From Castanea sativa (lineage: Eukaryota; Streptophyta; Magnoliopsida; Fagales; Fagaceae), in assembly GCF_040712315.1 (NCBI RefSeq), contig NC_134017.1, positions 56,914,636-56,978,635 of the forward strand: 64,000 nucleotides of DNA. Direction: 5' to 3'. A program made the position numbers and the translations under genes. The first letter of the stretch is position 1. Each line of letters begins with the position of its first letter. Below are positions 35,279-46,961 of the stretch, piece after piece. The notes below the pieces were generated by a model, which saw only the letters and a program-made list of their open reading frames with translations, searched no databases and was not told the origin of the DNA.

Positions 35279-35399
35279 AGGGAATGGCTTGTGTCCAGTA
35301 GCAGTTGCCACTGGACACGTCAGGATATGGACACGTGTCAGCAATCTAACGTGTCCAGTGGCAATTGCCACAGTTGCCACTGGACACAAGCCGCACCCT
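35279..35399. mobile_element. Compact foldback MITE (121 bp)
   Basis: Almost the entire element folds on itself: 'ggcttgtgtcc' at 35286 pairs with 'ggacacaagcc' at 35382-35392, and the inner 'cactggacacgt' pairs with 'acgtgtccagtg'. It is bordered by AGGG...CCCT and a 7-bp direct repeat ATTTTTA (35272-35278 and 35400-35406). The A/T-rich duplication makes the exact border slightly uncertain. 35400-36760 beyond it is AT-rich without a recognisable gene. Confidence 0.75.
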
Positions 35400-36766
35400 A
35401 TTTTTAAATGGAGAACTTAGAAGGCATTTGAGACTTCGCTATTTTGACCTGACAAATGCATAAATATTAAAATCAATATATATATATATATAAAAGCAGA
35501 AATCTCATGCGAGAGTGCATGAAGTCTTGTTAAGTGGAGCTTTAATTTTGCATCTAGTTTTTTTTTTTTTTTTTACCTCTTTCATTAAGTTTTTTTCACT
35601 ATTATCCAAAAGTCCACATCAATTTATTTTACTGTTACCTCATTAATTGATTAAACTTTTTTTTTTTGAGAATCAATTAATTGATTAAAGTTACACCACA
35701 CATTTTTTTTCTTCATGTCTTTTAACATACACATTGTTTTAGTATTTTTTTTAAAAAAAACAATAATAAATAAGGACTAATAGTAATAACTAACCAAAAA
35801 AACCCCGGAAAAGAAATAGAAAGACACAAAAATGTTATGGGTTGTTAAATAAAATGCATTGTTTTACTATATATTATTAAAATAAAAGATCTGAGACTGA
35901 CAAAATATTTTAAAGGGAGAAAAAGAGGAATCTAAAAGGTCACTACCTTTGTTATACCGTCCGCCCACGACCATCAAGACGCTGAAACCCCTATGTTTAT
36001 AATTTTTTTTTCTTTTTAAAATTAGGGGCTTAAATATGATTTAGGTTTGGGTAATTTGGTTGGATGGTTTTTTCTTTGGATATATAAGGAGAGAAAATAT
36101 TTGGTGTGCAATGTAAAGTCATATTCTACCATAATTTAATTTTAAATCATTTATAAGATACATGCATATACACTTGCCCACATCATATCTTAATGTTACA
36201 CTATCGGTGAGTAGAAGACAGTGAAAGAGTTGGGCATACTTTCATTTTATGGTATGAAATATGTGAACACAACACAAATCAGTTAATTTTCATGGTCCCG
36301 GTACTTTTTTGCATTTATCTTTGGTTTCATGATTAAAAAATAAAATAAAATAAAAATAAAAAATCTTACCTTGAGAAGGCCACAAATATCCAGTGATACT
36401 ACTAATTAATTTTTAATATCTCAATATGTGTATGTTTATTTACTCTAATTTAGTTTACTATTTCTCTATAATATATGTACAACATTATCCAAAATCATCT
36501 TCCATAAAATATGTAAATGCATATATTAATTATGTATAGTTGTGTATTAATTATATATATTAAATGAATTTATATGATTATTTTTTATAAACTTTATAAA
36601 AGAGATAATTATTTGTTGGAATTACAATAATAATAAATTTAGAGTATGACATTCTTATTCATGTTTAGTTGCTAATCCTTTAAACTTCCTAACTCCTTTC
36701 ATGTGTGTGTGTGTGTGTAATAGAATAAATATATTTATTTTGTTATAGCATAATAAAATTTTCATA

Positions 36767-37093
36767 CTCCCTCTCTCCCAATTTGTTTGTCTTATTTGAA
36801 AAATCAAATTTTTTAAGGGAATATCATTTATTGTCTTGTGTTTCCAAAACTATCCTTAAATAAATTTATCAGTTTTTTTTTTAAGAGTTATTCTTAAGGA
36901 GGCAACTAAAAAGGTGTCCCAATTAGATAGATTTTTTAAATATTTGTTAGTTTTCTTTTCAAATAATTTTGAAAATAAAGTAGGGGTATAATAGGAACTT
37001 TAGTACATTAATGACTTTTATTTTTAGAAACTGGACAATATTTTGGGACATCCCAAAATTGAATAGAGGATAAACAAACTAAGACGGAGGGAG
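36767..37093. mobile_element. Stowaway-like (Tc1/mariner) MITE
   Basis: Termini CTCCCTCTCTCCCAATTTG and CTAAGACGGAGGGAG form the classic Stowaway TIR (consensus CTCCCTCCGT), flanked by the dinucleotide TA (36765-36766 and 37094-37095). The interior is AT-rich and non-coding. An (AT)n tract follows at 37124-37150. Confidence 0.88.
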
Positions 37094-37122
37094 TATAATT
37101 ATTTTTTGGAATCATATGAGAA

Positions 37123-37164
<42 letters not shown>

Positions 37165-37450
37165 ATGTGAGAAACAATTGAAACACTGTATTATGCAACC
37201 ATTGATGCAATGTCCAATAAAAAGGGGGAAAATTAGTAACACACAATCAAGATGTTACAAAATAAAAATATATATGCATTTTTTTAGTAGGCATGAATCA
37301 TGCTTATCTATATTAACCATTATATAATGTAATTTTCACTTAGTGAACACATATATATAGTGTGATCAAATCACTACACTACTCTTAGTGTCTTTCTATT
37401 TTGTCTATAAAATAACTAAAGATTATAATTTTTACAAGGAAATTTATTGA

Positions 37451-37540
37451 ATTTTTTTTTTTTACACATCAATAGTTGAGGGATCTGAATTATAAATGTC
37501 TCTATTGGAAATTGAGTGCCAACCAGTTAAGCTACAATAT
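37451..37540 (-). mobile_element. Probable SINE, minus strand
   Basis: On the minus strand 'ttgtagcttaactggttgg' resembles a tRNA A box and 'attcagatccctc' a B box, followed by a poly-A tail (T run at 37452-37463). Imperfect flanking repeats 'aatttattgaa' (37441) and 'aaattattgaaa' (about 37552) are consistent with a decayed target duplication. Confidence 0.45.
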
Positions 37541-37639
37541 TCTTTATAAAAATTATTGAAATATTGGAGAAAACTAATAATAAGTTGTACTACGGGAATT
37601 CAGCTAGTACTTGAAAATGTAATACTTTCTAATTTAGTT

Positions 37640-38925
37640 CCTTTGAGCATGCAAAATTCAAAATATTCAAAGATATAGAGAAGTTAGGGAGGGAAATGGT
37701 GGCAAGGTGTATTGGTTTACCACTGGCAATTTTTGTGCTTGGAGGACTTTTGGCAACAAAAGAAACATTGGATGAGTGGAATATTGTGCATCGAAATATA
37801 AAATTACACCTACGCAGAGGCCAAGGTGAAGGACAACAATCAAGAGTTCACGAGGTGTTGGCTATGAGTTACTTTGAATTGCCTTACCAATGGAAACCAT
37901 GCTTCCTTTATCTGATCCATTTCCTAGAGGACTTTGATATACCAGCAAAGAAGTTGGTTCAACTATGGGTGGCAGAAGGCTTTGTGCCACTAAAGTATGA
38001 ACTAAAGGGAGATGAAATGTTAGAAGATTATGCAGAACGCTACTTGGTTGAGTTGATAATAGATGCATGGTTCAAGTGGGTGTAATTAGGTGAAATGGAA
38101 TGATTAAATCATGTCATCTCCATGATCTTATGAGAGACCTATGATTGTCAAAGGCAAAGTAGGAAAATTTCCTCCACATAGTGAGTCCTTAGAGTGAAAA
38201 TGAGACAACTTGTTCATCAAATGGTAGTATTTGAAGACTTGCCATATTTTCTGATGAACTCGCAAATAATTATTACAAAGAGAATCCTCAAATCAGGTCC
38301 CTTATATACTCCAATGAAAATAGCCACAAGTCAAATAAGTTTTTAAGTACTCAAAATTGCTTAGAGTTTTGGATCTGGAAGGAAGCCAGTCATTGGATGG
38401 ATAGTTACCAAAGCTAATAGGAAGTTTGATTCATTTGAGGTTCTTAAGCTTGAAGAAAAATCGTATACAAGAATTGCCTTCCTCTATAGTTAATTTGGTG
38501 TTTTTAGAGACCCTAAATTTGGAAACCATTGAAGAACTGAGTTGGGAATCAACTGTACTAATACCGACAGTGATATGGAGAGAGGTGCTACGTCCACAAC
38601 ATTTTTACAACATTTTTACAACAAATCATAGGTGGTTAGTTGTTATTGGTTCAAATTTGAACCTAACACTAAGATTACTTTTTTGCCCCAACAATAACAA
38701 CCAGTAACATCCTGCCACTTAGGATTTGTTGTGAAAATGTTGTGAAAATGTTGTGGACATATCATTTCTCGTGATATGGAAGATGAAAAAGCTGAGACAT
38801 CTTTATCTTCTGAAGTGGTGTAACTAGTTAACTGATGATAAGTTGCAATTAGCAAATCTGAGTAATTTGCAGACACTAGTAAAGTTAAAAGGTTGAGTTT
38901 ATATTTCATATAGTTTTGCTGGCAA
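37640..38925 (+). pseudogene. CC-NB-LRR resistance-gene fragment (RPP8/RPP13-like)
   Basis: The open part (37696-38085) begins in the NB-ARC with the GLPLA motif (ARCIGLPLAIFVLGGLLA). It continues through the ARC2/winged-helix region with KPCFLYL and KKLVQLWVAEGF, and ends ERYLVELI. A frameshift near 38055 disrupts it, after which another frame still reads CHLHDLMRDL (the MHD-like region) with a stop, then degraded LRR (38426-38570: HLRFLSLKKNRIQELPSSI). After the MITE at 38580-38770 the LRR resumes as MKKLRHLYLLKWCN. Coiled-coil, P-loop and most LRRs are missing. It is a dead fragment of an intracellular immune receptor; flanks show no intact relative. Confidence 0.85.
38580..38770. mobile_element. 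Mutator-type MITE inserted in the LRR
   Basis: Direct repeat GTGATATGGA (38570-38579 and 38771-38780) flanks inverted ends GAGAGGTGCTACGTCCACAAC (first 20 shared in form) and the complement of GTTGTGGACATATCATTTCTC. The arms contain twice-repeated 'acaacatttt.acaac'. The 9-10 bp target size suggests a Mutator-type mobiliser. Deleting the element and one repeat makes the LRR frame (VIWKMKKLRHL) continuous. Confidence 0.85.
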
Positions 38926-40904
38926 ATGCATCAACATTTGACAACTATCCCATATCGTTAGGCTTGTGTGGAAAATTCAAGTTTTTAAATTACTATCCCA
39001 TATCAATATTTAGCAAATGCATCATTTGATACATTGTATTTTAAATAATAAGGTATAAGTTTTCAAATTTATCCTTCATTAAAAAAACAAAATTCAAAAT
39101 TATCCTTCTTAATATAATTTTTATCGAAAGAGGGGTGTTGATTTTTTTTTCTCTATAAAAAAATAATAATGGGTATGTCAAGAAATTTTTATTTATTTAA
39201 TTTTCAATGAATATGGTACAAAGGAATAGTATAAATAGGACAATTGGACAAATCAATTTGTTGTGTTCGTCACGTACTGGGAAAGGCTCGGTGAACTGGA
39301 ATAGATGTATCGTATCAAGACAACCACAGCGAGGCATCAGTGCCTCACTCGATCTGCAGTGAGGACCCCGAGGACCTAGGGGGTCCCGAATGACTATTTG
39401 AATCCTAATACCTCTTCAATGAAGATGATTGCTTGGAACTGCCAGGAAGCAGGCAGCGTGGCTTTTCGTAACAATGCCAGTGAACTCCATCGTAGGCATT
39501 AATCACAAATTCTTATTATTGTAGAGCCCCGCATTGCTAAGGAGAGGGCTCAAGCGGTTATTAATACTCTTCCCTATACTCACTCTCGACGAGTGGATCC
39601 TATTGGTTTCTTCGGAGGCATATGACTGTTATGGAATGAAAGTCCCTTCTTTAAAGTGGAAATTCTCACCCATAGTGAGTATAGAATCTATGCACTTATG
39701 AATGTATCATCTCCATCTCTTTCCTTTTTACTTACAGCCGTATATGCTTCTCGTAATTTTAATAAGCGTAAAATTTTTTGGGAATATTTACAAAATCTTG
39801 CTAATGTAGTATCTTTACCTTGGGTTCTATTGGGAGACTTTAATGATATGATTTCGGAAGACAAAAAAATTGGGGGTTTACCTTTAAATAGAAATAGCAT
39901 ATCTGCATTTAGAAATTGCATGGATAAGTGTGGACTCATGGACCTAGGTTCCAGGGTCCTTGCTTTACGTGGACCAATAAAAGCCCAGTTTGACAATGTA
40001 ATATTGAAGAAATGTTGGATAGAGGGTTGGGAAATGCCGAATGGAAAATTCTTTTTCCTGCAACAGAAATACACCATCTTCCTAGGGTTAAGTCTGGCCA
40101 CTGTCCCATTTTGCTTATAATTGACCCCTTAGAGCGGAAATCTCCCAAGCCGTTTCAGTTTGAGCAAATGTGACTTTCTGATCCTACCTTCCCTTCCTTA
40201 TTGAAGGATAGCTGGAAAGCATCGGAAAAATCCCATCTACTTCCTCCTCCCTATCTAGGTTCCCTCGTCGTCTAGATTTTTTAATGGACAACATTCATGC
40301 CTGGAATAAATACCATTTCAAAAATTTATTCCAGTGCAATAATCGTATTTTAGCTAGGCTTCGGGGGCTCTAAGTGGATTTAACTAGGAAACCATCCGCT
40401 TTTTTATACTCGCTCGAACAACAGCTTACCTAAGAACATAACACCATTCTCCATCAAGAATATTTATATTGGCAACTCAAATCTAGGATCATGTGGTTAA
40501 ATTATAGGGATGCGAATACTAAATATTTTCACCTTAAAACCATTCAACGACGTAGTCAATCGCAAATGGTTACCTTAAAAGATGACATGGGTTATGGCTT
40601 ACTGTAGAACCATTACTTCAACATATTAATGATGCTTTTAAAAAATTGTTTCACGCTACGTCAGCTCATATGCGTCCTCCACCTAGGAGTGCGATGCATT
40701 GTTGTCAATATAGTCCTTTCCTAGAACATGCCCAGTCTCTATTTTGTATTCCCCAACCTGATGAAATAATTAGGAATATTAGGTATCTCCCTCCTTTGAA
40801 GGCCCTAAAGCCAAATGGTTATCATGCTCTTTTCTTCCAAAAAAAATGGATTAGTTTGGGCACAAGTGTAATTTAGATCATTCAAGAGATTTTTGAGCAA
40901 CTTA

Positions 40905-41044
40905 AGGGGTGTTTGATAAAGTAGTTTGAGATGAGATTTTTGTAATTTTTTGAAATTTGTGTGGGTGAAAAAGTGTGTGGAAAAGTGTGTAAAGTTTTTT
41001 AAAATATAAAAATGTGAGTTTGAGATTGTAAACCAAACAGACCC
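40905..41044. mobile_element. 140-bp MITE inside the LINE RT region
   Basis: Flanked by TTA (40902-40904 and 41045-41047). Ends AGGGGTGTTTGATAAAG and the complement of GTAAACCAAACAGACCC are inverted relatives. Without the element and one TTA the LINE reads FEQLNIPPTWG, a normal RT sequence, so the insertion and its borders are well supported. The TTA target and ends suit PIF/Harbinger. Confidence 0.88.
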
Positions 41045-42515
41045 TTAATATTCCACCAACATGGGGTACAACAAACCTGGTCCTTATACCAAAAGTAGCA
41101 CATCCCGAATTGATCACTCAATTTCGACCAATTAGTCTCTATAATATCTTATACAGGTTGCTATCTCGAATCATCGTGCAATGGCTCAAACCTTATATTG
41201 CTGAGGTTATAAACCCTATCAGGCCGAGTTTGTGCTGGGCCGTAGAACGAGTGATAATATTATCCTTGTCCAGTAGGTAATTCGGACGTTAAAATCTAGA
41301 CGGGGTAGAGGTACGTTGCAATAAAATTGGATCTCAAAAAAGCGTATGATCGGTTAGAATGGTCTTTTTTTAAGGAATCGCTAGAATTTTTTCAAATGCC
41401 ACCAAACCTCATTACACTCATCATGAATATGATCTCCTCTATTTACATTCTATGGAATAAGACCCCTCTCCCGAAAGTGGTGCCAAGTAGGGGCATCAGA
41501 CAGGGCGATCCTTTATTACCATATCTTTTTTTCCTTTGTTTGGAAAGGTTGTCAATCAAGTTGGAAGAGGCTATTCAAGATAGGCTTATCCACCCTATAA
41601 ATTTTGGGGGTAGGGTAAGCTTCTCGCATTTGTTTTTCGCTGACGATATCTTTCTTTTCACTAAAGCCAAGGCCAGGGACTACAAGAATTTACGTAGAAT
41701 CCTACAAAACTTTTGCGACTCTTAGGGCCAGCTTATAAGTGTTACCAAATCGCGGCTATGGTTTTCCCTTAGTACAACTAGGCGTATAAAAGTGCAGGTG
41801 GCTAGCATCTTTGGTATCCCAACCACGGACTGCATTGGCACATATCTAAGGACACCTATTTTTACCACCCACCGAACAACACAATCATATCAATATTTAG
41901 TGGACATAATACAAATGAAAATTGAAGGATGGCAAGCAAAATATTTATCTATGGCTAGCCTGGCCACCCTCATAAAAGCATCTGTGACATCCATCCCAAT
42001 CTACGCTATGCAAACCATGCTCCTTCCTCAAAAGATTAGTCACCAGATAGACAAAATGAGTTGCAAATTACTATAGGGGGATACTGCTCAACATAGAGGC
42101 TGCCACACGGTTAATTGGGAAACCGTCACTTTACCCAAAGAGGCTGGTAGGGTAGGAATACTATCCACCTGTCATAGAAATCACGTGATTCTCATGAACT
42201 AGGCCTGACACCTATATACAAATCCTAACATGCTTCGGGCCCAAGTTCTAAAAGCTATATACTTCCCACACACAACCCTGTTTACTAGTCCATGAAATTC
42301 AAGAGGGTCCCATATTTGGAAAGCTTTCTTGATAGAGGTCAATTTGTTACTTGAGGGCATGAGTTGGATTGTCGAGAATGGGCAAACTATTCAGATTTGG
42401 AAGGACCCTTGGCTTCCTCAATGCTCCCTTCACAGTTATATCGAAGGTCCCCTCTTCCTCCATGATGAAGATCGTAGGATTAGTTCATTGAGGACTAATC
42501 ACTCTTGGTCATTCG

Positions 42516-42690
42516 TGTAATGACCCAAGGAAAAGCGCTAGCCGCATCTGCACTATACCTCAAAAGGATTAGTCACAATTAAGACTTCTTGCAGTTGTTA
42601 ATAAAACCTAGTTTAACCGAGTAAATACCCGATGTGGGACTCATCACACACTCACACACATCACACAATCAATCAAATTGGGGCATCACA
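42516..42690. mobile_element. 175-bp solo LTR inside the LINE
   Basis: TGTAATGACC...GGGCATCACA with TG...CA ends, flanked by a perfect 5-bp duplication ATTCG (42511-42515 and 42691-42695). Removing it restores the LINE frame SWSFDSLNL. An LTR this short suggests a TRIM or small LTR family. The motif 'gatgtgggactcatcac' lies inside. Confidence 0.88.
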
Positions 42691-43944
42691 ATTCGACTCT
42701 CTCAACCTCCTTCTTTCCCCCCAGCTTTAAAACCTTATCCAGGGTATTCCTGTGGCACACTTTTCTATAAACTCTAACACTTTTATGTGGCCCCATAACA
42801 ATGGTAACTATTCAGTTAAATCTGCTTCCAAATTTCTTTTTCATCAACAACAAGTATTTTGGAATAAATCGATATGGAACTAGATTTGGGCTTTACAATG
42901 CCCAAAAAAGATCCAAATTTTCTTCTGGAAAGTTATGCGCAATCGGTTGCCCACTAAACAATTCCTAATTATTGGGTGCAACCATCTGGATAACCACTGT
43001 CCTAGATGCCACAACCCGAAAATGACCATACATATACTACGAGATTGTCCCTGGGCAAAAGAGGCTTGGAGTCAATCCTCGGGAATCTTGCCCATGTCCT
43101 TCTTTCACATGTCTTTGCAAGATTGGCTCCGGTGCAATGCAATTGCTGATATTGTTATTATGCACCATCAACTCCCTGGGCGAGTTTATTTTCCTTTCAT
43201 TTGTTGGAATCTCTAGTTAGCTCGCAATGAAAGGATTTTCAAGAATCAATCTCGATCCCAACATAGCCTTATCCACTCCTCCGTGCAAGCCGCTACGGAT
43301 TTTTTTACTTCTTAGCTGGCACTACGAATCGGAGCCAGGTTAGAATCCCGTAGATTATACGATGGAAAGTGCCCCCTAATCCCTATATTAAACTAAACAC
43401 TAATAGTGGTGCAATAGTGACCCAGGAATAGTAGGTGCAGGGGGAATATTACGGGATCACTCGGGTGGATGGATCTTAGGATTTTCACTTAATTTGGGAC
43501 TAGCATCAAATAATATGGTTGAGTTGGCAGCTGTCCGGCAAGGTTTGGCAATGGCATGGAATATGGGTTTTAAGTTTATACAACTTGAACTTGACTCTAG
43601 TGTAGTGCTATCATGGTTAACCAATAACAAAGCAAGTTACCCTACTAATATGATGCCTTTAATCTGTGATTGCAGGAGCCTCATGGACCAGGACTGGGAG
43701 GTGCAAGTGCAGCACATTTACCGTGAAGCTAATGAATGTGCGGTCGCACTAGCGAAACAGGGAGCTTACCAATAGAACCTATTGTCTGTATATAATACCT
43801 ATCCCAGTTTTGTATATTTGTGCTATGTAAGGGATTTGGCCGGCCTCGGGGTTAATAGACTATGTGCCCGACATTCGAGTATTGGTGATGTATAAACTTT
43901 ATATTATATAAATAAGACCTCCCATTTTCATTATAAAAAAAAAA

Positions 43945-44797
43945 AACGTAGAAACGACAACATAAGGGCTTAAATTTTTTTTTTTTTTTTAATTCCACAC
44001 AATCATTACTCCGTACATGTCCTAGTTTATTTATCAAAAAAAAACACACGTTTTTTTTTTTTAATTAGTTCTTAACCCTTTCTTTGCACGGTTATTTTAT
44101 GAAGTATTTGGTTTAAAATATATAAACCTTTACCTATTTTACGTCTCATCTTCTCAAAGAACTCAATCATGAAACATGCAACTAAAAATTAAGAAATGCA
44201 AACCTTAAGATTTAAACAGATTTTTTTTTTTTTGGGCTGAGAGAGAAGATTTAAACAGATTTTAATATTTTATTATTTGCACATTTTAATATTGAAGCCT
44301 TGAGACTTAAACAAATATGTGTTTCCAATGTAACACAACACTTTTATGTTGAGTTTATGCACACAAAATTTAATTTCTGAAAGGAAATATTTTTGGAAGT
44401 TGTATTTCCTTTCATTGGTTTTTTAAGAGTAATTATTTTATTAGAATTTTCTCTATATTTTTCTCCTTATGTATGTCTAGCATTATTCTTCTTTTCTTAT
44501 TCTTATTTTATTTATTTTCTGTTTTTCCCTACTTGCCGTTTTAAGTTATCACCTATACAATGATTCCATCATTGTTTAATTTATTTTTTTTCTCCTTTCC
44601 CCCTCTTTTATGATTAACTTTATTGACATTTTATTCTATCATTTTTTTTAATGGAAAATTCAACCATTTGGTCCTCTCTTCTTTTAGAATCCCATTTGGT
44701 CTTCTTTCTTCTCAAATAAATTGTTACCGCTGATACTCTCGGACCCACATTTAATTTTCAATTAAAACTCAACTCTCATTATTCTTATTACTCTCTA

Positions 44798-44885
<88 letters not shown>

Positions 44886-45319
44886 ATAAGACTCAATATG
44901 TGTGTGTGTGTATATATATATATAATTGCAAGTAATTTTTTGTTTTGTTTGAAAAGATGGAATATGGCAATATGTGTCTAATTAAATGAAGTAGTCATCA
45001 GTTTAATGCAATGATAATGAAATATTATTGGAATTTTTTCCTTCATTTTTTTAGGAGTAATTGTATTTTCTTAATTTTTTTTAATTACTTCAACGTTTGA
45101 CTGCTATTTTTTATTTTATTTAAAATAGTGTAGTTTCTAGGCATTAGGTGACAACCCAATTAACGTAAAAATGAGAGGTTTTTTTGGGAGTAATTTAAGG
45201 AGACACATTTACTCTTACAATTATTTAAGCAATAAACTTTACAAATGTCAAATATGTATAACAGTAATTAATTTGTTGAGGAGTATTTAAGGAAAGTCAT
45301 TATGACGTGTTAAATATTT
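43945..45319. other. AT-rich intergenic DNA with microsatellites
   Basis: No gene is seen. It contains T runs (43976-43990, 44051-44062, 44221-44234), a (CT)n at 44809-44834 running into (AT)n at 44835-44882, and (TG)n/(TA)n at 44899-44923. Confidence 0.8.
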
Positions 45320-46961
45320 TTGATGTGTACAGCCTAGTAAATCTCCATTGTTCCTACAGAGGGATAGAGACATATACATCAATATGGTTACGGGAAAAAG
45401 TTTGTGGGTCAACTGTTACATTATCTTTCCATAGGAGAGCTCGTCCACCGCTTCTTCGGGTACTTAGGACTGCTAGCATGGAGTGAAACCCCAGTTTGGT
45501 CTTAATCGGATCAATCTCTTGCATTGACAGCTTAGTTTCTATTAGAAACAAAATTGTGGGTCCTTTTGATCTCACCAGGTCGATGAGTACTTGAACTGCT
45601 TGGCGGTTCCCAAGCCCTCAGCAGTTCTAGCCCATAATGATCATTGCAATCAGCGGAGCTGGGACCCAGCATCCGCCATTGTTAAGATGAAGGGATATGA
45701 CCCTGTAGTGGTATTACTCCTCTTACCATCATCATCTTTTGACTCTTCACAGTTCACAAACGCCACTGTATTTTGCGTTTTCTACCCTACTCCTATGGTA
45801 GATAGTGGTTCATTTAGCTCCATACTCATGTTTTGTGGCCTCGAAATCTTCATCCACTTCCTTTGCGACGTCCCTGGACGTGAGAGGCTAATACGCATTG
45901 CTTGGCCATGCACTAATGTCCCATCCTCATCAAAATATTATTTCCTTACATGGGGTGGGGTTATGCATGTCCGGTTTTGACCCTTGGTGTCCTTGTTGGT
46001 AAAATATATTATTAATAATTGGGTCCGTGATTTCCTCCTGTACATGGTGGGCCAGCCCAGTATCAGAACCTTGTCTTGGATCCTTTCCTTTTTAGGATTC
46101 AACACCCATAGTCAACGGTGCTGCCCTAGGACCAACGACCCCGTCCTTTGTGAATCTAATTCGTCGTATGGTTGCTTTGGCAGGCTTTGGATCTTCCATC
46201 CGTCCCTTCTAGCCTTTGCTGTCCACTGGCTTTAAGCCACTCTCCATATGATAGCTCCCTTTCGGTTGTACCCAGTTTTGTTTTGGTGCATACCTTCGCT
46301 TCATGACCAAGCTTTCTACACGAAAAGCACGGGCCAACAATCCATTCATATAAAAAAGCAACCCATGTCCTATCTCCCTCCAGGCTTACAATTAGGCTTC
46401 TTCTTTGCATTGGTTGTGTTAGAGGTATTTCAACTCTCACACGAAGAAACCTCACTTGTTCAATAGAGAAAGCCTTGTTATCTATCTCGATAACCCTTCC
46501 TAAGCCTCGACCGATATCGTTGGCCGCCTCCACGTTTAGTAAGTCAAAAGGCAGTCCCCAGACCTGTACCCACACAGAATACTAGGGAAGTTAATGTTTT
46601 GTGTTGTCATGCCTTTTTCCCACCTTCGGACGATAAGCTGGTAATAGTCAAAACTCCAAGGTCCGTTGTCGACAACCCACTGTAATTGGCTCTCGAGCTT
46701 GAAATGGAACTGGAACAGAGTGTTCCTAATGTCAACAATTTTTAGGTCATTCCCAAACTTCTAGATGGACTAGAAAAGGTTTTTCGCTGCCCTTTGATTG
46801 TTCGGTTTGTCCATGAGTAGTCTTCCAATAAGGTTGAGTGAACATTCCTCCAATGTCCTTTGCCAGTGGTTATGCATGATAACGATGTTGGTTTCCTCCT
46901 CAATTGTTAGCGAGATATTTTGAATACATTGCCAAAAGTCTGAGTCCATCCCTAGTCCATT
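45320..46961 (-). mobile_element. LINE fragment, minus strand: ORF1 and start of ORF2 only
   Basis: On the minus strand ORF1 begins near 46949 (MDSDFWQCIQNISLTIEEE). It continues through a DUF4283-type region (VVDNGPWSFDYYQLIVRRW; then MWVQVWGLPFDLLNVEAA at 46575) to a CCHC knuckle CFSCRKLGHEAKVC, with at least one frameshift between. ORF2 starts near 45640 (MIIMG.NC.GLGNRQAVQ, two stops) and runs through the endonuclease piece GPTILFLIETKL (45575-45354) to WRFTRLY near 45325, where homology ends. It is therefore 3'-truncated, the reverse of ordinary LINE truncation, and is a different lineage from the plus-strand LINE nearby. Confidence 0.82.

Larger units (their letters stand above)
39419..43775 (+). 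pseudogene. LINE ORF2 relic: endonuclease, reverse transcriptase, zinc finger, RNase H
   Basis: The frame starts MKMIAWNCQEAGS (apurinic endonuclease start, canonical WNCRG). The endonuclease continues with VLLGDFNDM (39826-39850). RT follows at about 40760-41800 with PISLYNILYRLLSR, MDLKKAYDRLEWSF, IRQGDPLLPYLF and the active-site FFADD. The zf-RVT region reads MRNRLPTKQFL...CPRC...HILRDCPWAKEAW (42935-43070). A C-terminal RNase H (43400-43775) keeps VELAAVRQGL, ELDSSVVLSWL and HIYREANECAVALAK, but its first catalytic position reads LNTNSG where LNTDGS is usual. Many stops and frameshifts (for example near 39510, 40360, 41724 and 42076) make it non-functional. Confidence 0.88.
39265..43944 (+). 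mobile_element. LINE (L1/RTE-type with RNase H), degraded, nested insertions
   Basis: Runs from the ORF1/ORF2 junction (39265) through a complete-order but disabled ORF2 to a 3' UTR and a terminal A run (43934-43944). The 5' ORF1 is missing, as usual for 5'-truncated copies. It is split by a MITE (40905-41044) and a 175-bp solo LTR (42516-42690). No target duplication was found at its ends. Confidence 0.85.

Noticed and set aside
39265..46961. Twin-priming explanation joining the plus-strand and minus-strand LINE parts
   Set aside because: The inverted piece lies on the wrong side for twin priming and the two endonuclease starts belong to different lineages.
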